A stretch of DNA of 64,000 nucleotides from Boswellia sacra (Eukaryota; Streptophyta; Magnoliopsida; Sapindales; Burseraceae): NCBI GenBank assembly GCA_013180625.2, contig SNVD02010013.1, forward strand, positions 352,406 to 416,405, in the 5' to 3' direction. Position numbers and translations under genes: made by a program. Below the pieces are notes generated by a model. That model was not told the DNA's origin, ran no database searches, and saw nothing but the letters and a program-made list of their open reading frames with translations. Positions 35,108-45,870 of the stretch are shown here, piece after piece. Numbering within the stretch: position 1 is the first letter of the stretch; every line of letters starts with the position of its first letter.

Positions 35108-35410
35108 AGCTACAAGAAAAATGCTCATATTTGGCGGTCTTGAAAGCACTACCAATGGCACTGCCAAATATGGTCAATTTGGCGGTCGGTCAACCTGCCA
35201 AATATGTACCAGACTATACTTGGCGGCCAAAAACCGCCAAGTATAAATAGTTTTAAAAATTAAAAAAATATATACTTGGCAGTTTTTAGCTGCCAAGTAT
35301 ATATTTAATTATACTTGTCGGCTTTTGGCCGCTAAATATAAATAGTTTTAAAAATTAAAAAATATATATACTTGACAGTTTTTAGTCGCCAAGTATATAT
35401 TTAATTACAC
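35108..35410 (+). mobile_element. CACTA-like terminus with subterminal hairpin repeats
   Basis: AGCTACAAGAAAAATGCTC resembles the CACTACAAGAAAAA start of plant CACTA elements with two changes at the tip. It is followed by clustered TTGGCGG/TTGGCAG motifs in both orientations. Perfect hairpins are 35215-35226 with 35234-35245 (12 bp arms) and 35269-35282 with 35290-35303 (14 bp arms); a third, imperfect one is at about 35367-35400. Dense inverted subterminal repeats are typical CACTA transposase-binding regions. The other end was not found. Confidence 0.6.
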
Positions 35411-36185
35411 GTAGTTTTAAAAAGAAAAAATGAATAAAAAAGTCACAGTATATTTTGGAAGATTGTTACCAAATTCAATCCAATGTCTCACATAAGATAT
35501 TGTTTATATGTATATTTCATCATGTCATCACCTACAGTGATTTTGCACATACTACTATGGAAGCACCTTCCTTCCAAGCCAACTTTTTATGTCTCTCTTG
35601 GCTAAGATAGCAACAAATATAAAGGAGTAATAAAGATTTTATAGTTAAAAACTTCAAATGGTAGAGAAAATTTCTGATGAACTACTAAAAACTCATAAAG
35701 GAATTGATACCAAGGACTTTTGAAGTTTTATTTCAATAGATATTTATTTTTCAAACTACATCAAGAATTTGATAGACCCAAATAGAAAAAAATAGAGGCA
35801 AATAGGTTTGTTTGGATTGAATATTCAGTATTATTTATTTCCAAAGGTAAAACACACCAGGTATTCAAGAGACCTGGCACTCTCCCTTTTCTTAGAGCCT
35901 TATCAACATAAGAGAATGCCCCATTAACTCCTTGCCCTTCCTTTTCTATAAAACAGAAAACAAAATAACATTCCTATACAGTCCCTAATAGCCTAACTGA
36001 ATTTTAAGTTTCTACCAATACTTTACCCACCCTTTTCCTATCAATTACCAAAGTCCCAATTTGTTCACCCTTCCACACCTAACAACTCTTTTCCTGGCCT
36101 CTTCTTACAAATCACATAAGTAAAATGAATTTGAGGCCTATCAGACTTTCAAAATGAGCATACAAGCTCAGGGCAGCAGGCATTC
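35411..36185. other. No gene seen
   Basis: No coding potential was recognised. The expected later VPS35 exons are not here, so the fragment next door ends at about 36186. Confidence 0.55.
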
Positions 36186-38125
36186 TACCTTCCCAATGGA
36201 ATTGCTCAACTTAGCAAAAGCTTCTACTTGTAGAAATTCGGGCAATACCTGGGAAAAAAAACATAATCAACAAACTGTGGCTAAAAAAAAAAAAGTAAAA
36301 TGAGCACATAGGTGACTCACATCTGCCCTTGAAGAAGCATAATTTGACAACCTCTCCATTAGTTGAGACAACACCGTATTGATGTCAACTGTTGGCTAAG
36401 AATTGAAAAGGTTATGCATAAAGGGATAAAGTCAATATGCTACTTGAGTTGATCTTATTGCATCAAAACTAGACCACAGTAGAACCATTCTAATAAGTTT
36501 AGAAGATGCAAACAACATTTTTATCATACAATCTCCAACTAGAGCTGTCTCATCATTCCAACTGAAGGGAAAACACCAGAAAACTTCGACTATTTGTAGG
36601 CCTTGAAGGTATAATATGAACCATGTAGTTTGATAAATTCTCACTATGCAATTTTCACATTTCATGATCCTAAGAGAGCAACATGGTGATGGTAGGCATG
36701 AAGGAAAACGTTGTTAGGGAGATGGGGAATAAAAAGATTCTTTATTCTGTTGGTATCATGGGCAACAATAAGAAATAGGAAGCAAGACTTAATAACTATA
36801 GTATCTTTTATCATGTGACACAAACAATTTTATATTCCGCTCTTCAAATGAAAGCATAAAAAAACACAGATTTACATAAACTAAATTACTATTTCTACGG
36901 CGATGCTGCTGCAGCTCAAAAAGTAGAAAGGTTTTAGAAGCTTGGCAGTTTAAATAAATATTTATTATGAAAGAAATATACAAAAACTCTGAAGAGGAAT
37001 TGATCGGCTTGTAAGCCATGAAATATACCCAAAGCTGAGGGCAAGCACCCAATAGTGTCTCAAGGGTCTGTAAGTGGTACTCATCCAGAAAGACCTGAAT
37101 TATGCAATCCATTAGATAGTATTGAGAAAGCTCATCTTTACAGTTCACAACTGGCGCAAGACAATTAGGATCATGATTAGAAAAATAATCAAAGAGAAAA
37201 TTTAATATGATAATTTTATACAACAAATGAACTACTTTTTGAAAAGAAAAATAATAATTATTTGACTTGCTCCAAGACTCTAGGAAGAACATTTTCTTTG
37301 TACATCTCAAGGTCCACACCTTTAATCTGACTAAGGACATGAAGGTTTTTCCCTATCTAATAGAACATTCAGAGAAACAGATTTGAAACTTTAGTACATA
37401 AGCATTTATGCACATGCACCATTAAGTCAAATTATAAGTTTCAGATTTCGAGACTACGAGATCACGAAGTTTGCCCCTTTCTTTTTCCTGCTTGTCTCTT
37501 ACCCGACCAGGTCCCTGCAGACCAGAAAGCCCAATTGAAGGCCTAACTCAACATTAGCAAAGAGTATGACTGATTCACAAGCACCATAACACCTGCATGG
37601 CCAAAAATCATGCTCTCATGATTGATTTCTACGCCTATGGCATGCAAGTACTATGGTGCCATGCATGTCTAACACAACAAAATTTCTCAGATGTTTAACA
37701 AACTTGATGCTGTATTCGGACCCAAAGTTTGTTCATCTCGGTGAAATTCTGTAGCACAAACTCTACAGAATCCATCATAGTGTCGGCATCGCTACACAAA
37801 GACCATATCACATTGTAATACCAAACTTTTAAAACAGAACCAAACACGCAGCTTGAATTAATCATATTAATCGAATTAACTAAAAATTCCATTTTCAAAA
37901 CAATAAGAAAGATGCTTAACCAAATATTCTTCTTCTTACCCTTCATACTCAAAACTAACATCAGGTAACTTGTCTTTACTGATTTGAGAAAGGTAACTTC
38001 TTAGAAAGAGCCCACAAATAGGATGTTGAACACCTCGACACATCTCCACAAGATCTTTAAAGACATCCTTAGCAGGAGCCTCTTTAGATTTAATGTACAC
38101 AGACCTAACTGTACAAAGCAGATAC
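36186..38125 (-). pseudogene. VPS35: VPS35 fragment (retromer core subunit) with introns kept
   Basis: Minus-strand exons match plant VPS35, the retromer scaffold that recycles sorting receptors from endosomes. They are 38125-37940 ([20 protein letters not shown]..., FEYEG), 37791-37704 (MMDSVEFVLQNFTEMNKLWV), 37514-37455 (EKERGKLRDLV), 37356 to about 37265 ([20 protein letters not shown]), 37150-37029 ([18 protein letters not shown]), 36395-36321 (VDINTVLSQLMERLSNYA) and 36248-36189 (VLPEFLQVEAFAKLSNSIGK). Most borders are canonical GT-AG and keep the frame. The exon ending LEQ has no canonical donor that keeps frame (CAAGTCAAAT). Roughly residues 110-340 of about 790 are covered; both ends are missing. 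Retained introns show it came from genomic DNA and not through mRNA. It is a pseudogene or captured fragment. Confidence 0.88.
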
Positions 38126-38262
38126 CTAGTAGGAACAAGAACAGAAACTTCATATAAACCGAAATTACAAAAGATATTAATAAAAGTAATTGCATTGGTT
38201 TCGATTTCAATTTCAGTTTTAGTTTCAACAAAGCGAGCAATCTAAAGAATAGCATGGCTTAC

Positions 38263-38474
38263 AGTCTAGAGGCTGCTATTGTCCGCGTGAGGCGGGGCTG
38301 CTGGAGTCGGCGAGTTGCAGGGTTGCTACTGTCGGCACGGGCGGGGCTACTTCTGTCGGCGCGAGGCGGGGCTGTTAGAGGTGCAGGGTTGTTGGAGTCA
38401 ACGAGTTGCGGGGCTACTGGAGTCAGTGCCTCGCGGGGCTGCTGGAGTCCGCGAGGTTGGAATTGGCGAGTCAA
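38263..38474 (-). pseudogene. GC-rich candidate first exon spliced in frame to the VPS35 fragment
   Basis: The minus-strand frame opens at an ATG at 38474 (MTRQFQPRGLQQPREAL) and runs 70 codons plus two bases to a consensus donor GTAAGC (38262-38257). Joining to the acceptor before 38125 restores a Leu codon and gives ASRLYLLCT, where native VPS35 has PRLYLLCT. The Arg-Leu and donor may thus be the last bit of a native exon, with GC-rich repeat sequence in front. The Pro/Arg/Gln-rich peptide is not like any known VPS35 N-terminus. It may be untranslated or chimeric. Transcription is unproven. Confidence 0.5.
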
Positions 38475-38515
38475 AGAGAAGGTGCTGCGGCGCTAGAGAG
38501 AACGAGAGCGAGATG
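38285..38515. repeat. GC-rich, CpG-rich minisatellite
   Basis: Degenerate tandem units such as GGGGCTGCTGGAGTCGGCGA recur between about 38290 and 38456. The stretch is far more GC- and CpG-rich than anything else in the window. Its high-coordinate edge (GCGCTAGAGAGAACGAGAGC) looks like the 5' leader of a plant transcript read on the minus strand. Confidence 0.75.
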
Positions 38516-41500
38516 GCTTGGTTTAGGTTTTTGGAGATTATTTTGTTTATATAGTTTAGTAAAATTACATCTAAGTATTTAAACTTTATTTGTTTTCACA
38601 TGTATCCTAATTACTTGTTAATTACTTGTCACTATCTAAAAATGTGAGAAATATGTAATATAATCAAAACAATGAGTGACAAGTATAAAGAAAATATGGG
38701 TTTGACTTTCATATTAATGTTATAGTCCTCACTTTTTTTAAAAAAAGGCCAAATAAAAAATATACAAAGTGACAAAAATGTGAAAATTTCTTGTAAGAAT
38801 TATGGGGGACTTTTTATTTTTGGCAGAATTGTTTTGAATTTCATAAAAAGAGAGAAACAAATGTTAAGACAGAATAATAAATTTAAAGTGATGATGAGAT
38901 AACATCATATAGTGATTCTTGATTTGTTGGTCGCCCCATATAAGCAAAATGGGGTGGTATGCCAAGTTGATATAAGTATTTCTCATAAATCTAACTTGAA
39001 GTTATCTTTCCATAAATTTCTATATCGATATAAAAACTTGTTATTTTAAAATCTGCTGTAACACGAAATTGGCCTAATTTTCTCTCTCTTTGGAAATACC
39101 ACATAACTTCTCTCTTTAAAATATAATTTCTATACCACATAAATATTATCTTTCTATAGCTTACAGGGCATGGGCATAAGCAGAATGTTTTTTTTTGGAT
39201 GAACTAAAATTGTTTTAAAAAATCTTTGATAAAACTCGATGGTAGGAGCAACTCTAATTAATTGAAAAGAATTATATGTCTAACAAAAAATTCTTGTGCA
39301 TTACTTTTTAAAATATAAATTGAATATTAGCAAGCAACTAATAAAATTGTATATAATAACATAAAAAATGAATACACACACACACACACAATATAAAAAT
39401 GATGTAAAAAAAGAAATTATCATATGATATATGAGAAAATAAGGGAGAGCCTAAAGTTTGGGAGGTAAATATGTAGGGAGCTTTGAGAATGGAGATAAAA
39501 CATTACCAAGTATTCCTATCTTTTTTCATGACCAAAACACAAAACAAAAAGTCAAGAAAAAAAAATAAATCCCTATAAATATTCTCCATCAATTACGTAG
39601 TAATAATGGTTGCACTTGGACATTAGATGTTTAGTTTAGGTGATGTGCACTTGATAAATGATACAAAAAGTTATTAGATGGTTTTTGAAATATTCAAGCG
39701 TTTATTGTAATTTATCAAACCTAAAGGGATATTGGATAAATTTAATTAATATTATATTAGTTGTTATTTAATAGCGTAGTTATGGTGTTATATATAGGTG
39801 CAAGTAGATCAAAATTAGATTACAAAACTACTAGATTTATTTAGAGTCTAAACATGACCTCAAGGTTGCTAATGTAGAATTCCTTTCTTTATTTTTATTT
39901 TTTACTATAACTCATTGATTTTTTTTTAAGTTGTTTTGTTCAGCCCCCACTTTCTATCTATTTAACCATCACTGCTAAATACACCCAATAAATAATATTA
40001 AACCCCATATATCTTTCTCATTAGACCCTATTTAATTTCTAAATGACGTTTGATTGTAATTAAGTTTTCATTGCACCCACTTTTATTATAGAATTTCTCC
40101 AAATTATATCAAAGCACTTGCAGTCTACCATCTCCTCCCTGATTAAGTTCAGTCCCATCCTTCTATTTTAGCTATTTGTTTCTTTACTCAGACACAAAAA
40201 AGTTTCATCCCTATCATCCTATTAAGGCCTTGGCATGGCCGCTCTTTTAAGATAAGCTGTCCCATCTCCGGTCTCATTATTAGAATTGAAACAAGCTACT
40301 ACTGCCACTAGCTACTGGACGAATAGGAAACGCTTAGTTAACTCGACAATTAACTTAGTTAAATGATGGATTAAATGGAAGCTAGTTAACTGGGTGGATG
40401 AAATGTAATAGTTCAAATGCTTTTATGCTTTCTTAAATAGATGAATAGGAAGCTTGGTTTGGTAGAGTAGTTAGCAGACAAGATATTATTTAATTTCAAT
40501 TTTAATTAAAGTTATTCTTGTTTCATTATTAGATTTTCTAAATGGGTACTCAATAAAATCAAGAATGAAGCTTATTGATAGTTCCATATAGAACATAAGA
40601 AAATCAGATATAAAACATTGGTTAAGAGAGGAGATAAAGAAGACCGATTTCTAATATATAGATATAAAAAGAAGGGTTGGATGCAAAAATCAATGGACTT
40701 TGAATCTAACAAAGATTTAAAAGAAAAAGTCAGTTAAATCTACCTCTTCTGTATCATGACTACTTTCTATATGACTTAGAAAAATAATATGTAAATATGA
40801 AGAAGAGTTAAATTTGTTATAAAGTTGAGTTTTAAGTTCAGGTTCAATAGTTTAAATTCATACATACTTAAAAAAAGGTGTGATTTAGTGACAATTAATT
40901 TGTGACTTAAATTAAATTGTGTCCCTAGCTATAGATATATATAGAGATAATTATAAATTTTTGTTTCAATAAGATTGACCAAAAGTTTCCCGCAATAATT
41001 GGTGCCAATTTTTTTAGGTTCATTGGGACAATTATGAGTTTTTGTTCCTAAATATGTCACAATAATGAATAAAAAATTATGTTTTATTATTTGGGACAAT
41101 TTTAGTTTGTCTCTAACAAAAATACCCCTTTTTCGAAAGTTAATAAAAAGATTAAATATCTACTACACTACTTCTTACGCCTTACTCCCTCAAAATTGGG
41201 GCGTCGATCGTTTCATCTATGCAATCCTAATTAAGTTTGATAACTGTCAACAATGCCACTTCGTAATGAAATTCTGCTTCCTTTTCTTGTCCCCTTACCA
41301 CTTCTACATCAACTATTTGGTTGGCTTCTTTCTCCACTTTTGAGAAAATTAAAGACAACAATCATTGATAGCCACTCTTTCAATTTCTACAACTTTAGAT
41401 TAAGGAGACATTGGCAATGGGTTGTGGATTTCTATCTTATAAGTTTTGTTAGTTATCTTTATTGAATGGTTATTGGCTGAATTACGGTTATTACCATGAA

Positions 41501-42118
41501 TTGTGAAATTGGTGATTAATTGAATTATTTTTTCCTTGTTTATAGGAATTTCTTGAAAACTTTGGCATTCTCTCTTATCATCAGTAACTGGGTGACTCTA
41601 ATACTATATTGTACCTTATTAAGCAATTTGACCTTTTGGCTATTAAGAGGGTTTTTGCATTTTGGTTTATAATATTTAAAAATTTTGAATCATTAATTAC
41701 TTGTTTGTTTGATAGGGAGTGGGGGAAAAGTGGAAGTGTGAAATTTCTACAACTTAATAAAAGATTTTTGGGGTGCAACTTCAATGATTTGTAAGTTACT
41801 AAATTTTATTTTTCCCTAATTAATTAAATAATGATGATATTTCCTTGTGTTTTACATTCTTCTACCTTTTTTGATATTATATATATAAAACAACATTTAT
41901 TTTATTTTGTGTTTTTCATTCTCTAGAGTTACCATCGTGAAGGTAATGTCCAAAAAGTCATAATAACTAGTGAATTATATTAATGTAGTGAATGGTCATA
42001 TGATTGAATGCTATAACACTTTTGAAATCGTGATGATTGAATGCAAGAAGTGATAACTGTGATTCAGATCTTGTAGATTATTAAGTTATAAAAAAAACTA
42101 ATTATTTACTTTGTTTTA
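38516..42118. other. No gene seen; AT-rich intergenic DNA
   Basis: Holds a (CA)n microsatellite at about 39374-39389. GGGACAATT motifs occur near 41027 and 41092 with related sequence from about 40905, as in terminal parts of some DNA transposons. The open frames at 41065-41465 have no recognisable protein similarity. Confidence 0.5.
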
Positions 42119-42210
42119 GGGGTGGCAATTCATGTTTGGGGGTCGTATTAATGTTGCGTCGAGCTGTGACACGACAAAGACTAACCCGACACGAATGCGA
42201 CCCCGTTTAT
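42119..42210. mobile_element. Possible end of a hAT-like non-autonomous element
   Basis: GGGGTGGCAATTCATGTTTG followed by a run of CGTGTCGGGTT-like motifs in both directions (CTAACCCGACACGAATGCGACC) resembles the ends of a common plant hAT-type family. No second end or duplication was found, so it is tentative. Confidence 0.35.
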
Positions 42211-42936
42211 TATTTGTGTCATTAAGGATCAACGAGAATATGCCACGATTATTAAATGGATAACACTAATTAGTGTAGTTAATTAGTCAATAATTGCCAT
42301 GCTCAGTTTAAGATTAGTAGTGGACGATTTGTAGCTTAATAACGCTTGATTAATAGTTAGTTATGCAATTAATTAATTATTAATTATGCTATGATTAGTG
42401 GTCAATTAGTGCCAACTGTATGAGGATGAATGGCTAATGATGTGATAGTTAACAATCGATTATGCATGCTTAGTATAATTAGTTGATTAATGATTAATGA
42501 TGCCATCATTATTATAAAGATACCATGATTACCGCCATGTTTAACTTAGTAGAAATTTAGTTTGTTTAAATTGTGCTTGTCATTGCTAATGCCTGTATTT
42601 GATAATGAAGGGTTAGTTAGAACTCTCTTAGCTATCGTAACATTTAATTTCCTGCAATATCATTTCAATTGTTTTAATCCTCTATCCCTTCCCCTATGTC
42701 TAACGGTCATGTAATCAATTTCTCTCCCTTTTCTATGTATGTATATATAAATTGCTCACCTCACATGTAATAATGAGATTTAATGTAGTTGTATGTGCAT
42801 AATGAACTTAAGATCAAGATAAGATAGCCTTAGTGACCCAAAACTTAAGAACTCAGCAGACCCTAATGGAGGTGGGATTAACGTTTGGGTGGGTGTAACC
42901 CGTACCTAACTTTTCGAGTCCATCTATGAAAGGATG
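42211..42936. other. No gene seen
   Basis: AT-rich DNA with many TTAATTA motifs. Nothing recognisable before the Copia fragment that starts at about 42937. Confidence 0.5.
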
Positions 42937-43413
42937 AGTACAAGTTCATCGACAAGTCCTCTGATCTTGCTAAGATACACCTCAATACATTGAAAAAAAT
43001 GAGTAATTGCAGTGAGTTGTTTAGTCATCCTCATGATACGAGAGGATGAGGAATTGGCATAAAGCCTTGTGAGACGATTCCAAGCATCCACAGATGAGGT
43101 GATAGAATTGACTTGTGAAACCACTCAATTAGAAAGAGAGGATCGAATTCCATGAAGAAGAAATTTGTCCTAGCCTCCTTTTTATTAACTATGTTTTTTT
43201 TGGTGGACATGAAAATGATCCATCAACAAAACCAAGCATATCAAAGACAAAAATTAAGTCATCCCATTGAGCTCTCCATAAAGGATAGTTAGAGGGCATT
43301 TGTTTGATTGAAAGCTGAGTAAAAGCATTGAAAGAGACTAAATTGTTTGAAAAAAGAGAGGAAGTAATAGTAGGTTGATTCATGCTGGAAGTTGTTGTGG
43401 TATCTTTGGCCAT
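42937..43413 (-). pseudogene. Copia gag start (copy B)
   Basis: Starts at an ATG at 43413 (MAKDTTTTSSMNQPTITSS) with NYPLWRAQWDDLIFVFDMLG, then a frameshift at the T run near 43190 and VSQVNSITSSVDAWNRLTRL (to about 42937). It is the same family as 1920-2441 and in the same orientation. The homology stops at about 42937; protease and pol are absent. Confidence 0.85.
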
Positions 43414-43464
43414 GAATGAAAATTTAAGATTTGAAAAGTTGAATTAATAGATCTCGTTGGAGCC

Positions 43465-43480
43465 AAAGTAGCTCTGGTAA
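43465..43480 (-). other. Degenerate primer-binding site of Copia copy B
   Basis: On the minus strand TGTTACCAGAGC lies between the LTR and gag and resembles the TGGTATCAGAGC primer site with changes at positions 3 and 6. Copy A has lost this segment. Confidence 0.6.
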
Positions 43481-43485
43481 CATAA

Positions 43486-44070
43486 AAGATATTTGGCTTA
43501 ATAGTTTTCATAATTATATTGACCAAAAGATACATATATACATCAACATGTAAATGGAAAAATAAAGACAATATTAACACCCTGAAATCAAGGAAATTAC
43601 AAAAGGAAAACAAAGCTAAAAATCCTTTGTTATGAGCTGTGAGATTATATCCTTATATTTACTAACTTTTTTCTTATTTTAAAAATGATGCAACAATTTA
43701 TACCCAAATTTTCTGTACCTACACTTAAAGTAAGGAGGGCTTTGTTTTTTGTTTTTTTTTTGTCCAAATCTAATATACCCAAATGTTCTCAACCTAAACT
43801 TAAGGTGAAGGGCCTTTTTTTATTTTTCCTTTGTTCGAAATCTAAATAGATTTCAATATAAAAATCTAAATGATATATTTATTTATTTATTTATTTGAGA
43901 CATCTGATTTGAAATATCTGAAAGCTAATATTTTTATACACATTTCTTTATTTACATATATATATATTACTTCTACTATGATTTTATTTGACGTAGTAGA
44001 AGTATTTGCATATTAATATTTAGTATGAATCTTATTGATAGCTTAAGCATTATGCATATTTTAGTTCCTC
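43486..44070 (-). mobile_element. Copia copy B 5' LTR
   Basis: About 585 bp matching 2480-3062. It contains an (ATTT)n run (about 43875-43896) where copy A has ATATATTTTTTATTTT. The outer border coincides with the start of Tat LTR sequence at about 44075. Confidence 0.65.
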
Positions 44071-44738
44071 ACAAGTGTGTCCTAGAAGGAGAGAGATAGG
44101 ATTTCTGGATGCCTTAAGAAGTGTGACCAAGGTGTGCTTATATAGGCTTTTCTTGGAGTGAAAATGTGATAAAAAATCAATGTAAGATTTCGCTCAACAT
44201 TGGCTATGAACAGTTCCCCTGATGAACAGTGCTAGTCGATTGTTTTCTATTGGCCCTTCCTATTTTATAATTTTACAATTTAGTCCCTTCTAACCTTTGT
44301 CTATTCAATCGCTCATAACTTTTTGAATTCAACTCTGATTTTGTGATCCGTAAATTTCTATGGAAACTAGACATATGTATCTTCACGATGCTATATGATT
44401 CACCATTAGATTCATTCTAGATTATTTTCTATGATTTTTGAAGTCATACATCAATTTTTGAGACCTTTCACCAACTTCGTCTCACCTTTCCTATCTTGGC
44501 CTCTAAAGACATTTTGGTCATTTTCTTTGCTTGACATTCATCTTCATTCTTCCATTAAGCCTCAAAAAATCAATGTCTATAGCTTACTCCCTCCTTTAGA
44601 GAGATTTGTGAGACACAATAGTCGACAAAGTACTCCTGCTTCGTCTTTCTTTCTTCCCCTTTAACATCTTCGCCTTTGTCCTTAGACTATCAGACTTTCT
44701 TGTCATCTTCTTTTCTCTCCTTCTATTACTATTAAAAG

Positions 44739-44835
44739 TGTGCCTATCTAAGGGTGGATGTGCCTATTCAAGGGCAGATGTGCCCATCTAAAGGCGGATG
44801 TGCCCAGCTAAGGGCGGATATGCCCATTCAAGGGC
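44739..44835. repeat. 20-bp minisatellite in the Tat LTR
   Basis: About five units like GTGCCCATCTAAGGGCGGAT. The inverted LTR copy has related units at about 59145-59300. Confidence 0.85.
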
Positions 44836-44864
44836 TAGAAAGCATCTTTATGATGCTATGATAA

Positions 44865-45165
44865 AACACTATTTAGTGCATCTACCTTTTAGGTTTCTAA
44901 CATTTTTTAGTGTACATACTTCTTATGTTTGGTAGCACTCTTTAGTGTGCCTATTCTGAAGGATTCTAACACTCTTAAGTACACCTACTTCTTAGGGTTT
45001 TGAACACTCTTCAATGCGCCTATTCTAAAGGCTTTAAACACTCTTAAGTGCACCTACTTTTTAAGGTTTTTAACACTTTTCAGTGCGCCTCTTTTTAGGG
45101 CTTGTGCCTATTCTCAAGGCTTGAAACACTCTTAAATGCACCTACTTCTTAAGGTTTCCTTCCAA
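44865..45165. repeat. Tandem repeat of about 40-60 bp in the Tat LTR
   Basis: Units of the type AACACTCTTAAGTGCACCTACTT alternate with GCGCCTATTCTAAAGGC-like segments. The inverted LTR carries the counterpart at 58780-59115. Confidence 0.8.
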
Positions 45166-45739
45166 TGCATACATGCTGGAAATACTTTTATCATGGACTA
45201 CTTTGCGGCCTTTAGACCTTCTCATTCTTTCTGCCTTCGGCTATGTATTCTTCATTCTTCTTTTATCTCTTCAAACTTTGCATTCGTTAGGTTTCATGCC
45301 CTTCTTCTAAGTATTCTTTATGCTTTTTCTTGTCTTTGTCCTAATTGGGTTTCATGCCCTTCTTTTGAGTATTCTTGCTTTTATTCTCGATATCTTTTAG
45401 TCCATTAGGGATATCCCTTGAGTTCTTCTTTCTCGCATTCATGTGGGTCATCATTTGACTCACTGGGGATCTTTCCTTTGTCTTTGCAAATTCCTTCAAG
45501 ATTTAAACATTTCTTAGTGCTGTAAAATCAATTGAAAAATTTGTATCTTATTCAGTATGTTCTTCAACAAATTGCTTTCTAGTATCTAGAGGAATTCTTC
45601 CATGTGATTCCGATCAAGGATTCTACCGACTGATGTTACTCTTCTTTCCTTGTGAGTTGCAAAGCTATTGCCGTGGTTAGGTACTTACCATCGAAATGTT
45701 TCAAAGATTCCTTTGATGTTTTAAGGTCGACATAAAGTT

Positions 45740-45870
45740 TTCTTCCTTTTTTTCTCTCTCTCTCTTCCTCTTTTTTTCTCTCTCTTCTTTTCTTTCTCTT
45801 TTTGTCTTTTCTTTCTCTTTCTTTTTCTCTCTCTTTTCTCTTTCGTCTTTCTCTCTTTGACCTTTTACCC
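45740..45870 (-). other. Purine-rich tract next to the Tat 3' LTR
   Basis: The plus strand is almost pure C/T for about 120 bp, so the minus strand is purine-rich, immediately upstream of the LTR start on that strand. This is the place for the plus-strand primer of reverse transcription. A similar purine run precedes the LTR of the plus-strand Tat copy (58080-58150). Confidence 0.6.

Larger units (their letters stand above)
44075..45732 (-). mobile_element. Tat 3' LTR (truncated at its outer end)
   Basis: 44075-44580 matches 55430-55955 directly, and about 44290-45720 matches 58156-59770 in reverse. It probably begins at TGTCGACC (45732 on the minus strand), right after a purine-rich tract. 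The part corresponding to 53994-55430 is missing at the low-coordinate side, where Copia copy B begins. Confidence 0.7.

Noticed and set aside
36789..37340. Long minus-strand open frame as a gene of its own
   Set aside because: It is an open reading across two VPS35 exons and the intron between them; only the exon parts resemble a protein.
36186..38125. Functional VPS35 gene
   Set aside because: More than half of the protein is missing at the two ends and one splice donor is broken.
38254..38554. Plus-strand open frames across the GC-rich block
   Set aside because: They are on the opposite strand to the VPS35 exons, follow the repeat unit and have no splice or codon support.
41065..41465. 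Two plus-strand open frames, possible small gene
   Set aside because: Composition and length are as expected by chance in AT-rich DNA; no motif or signal supports them.
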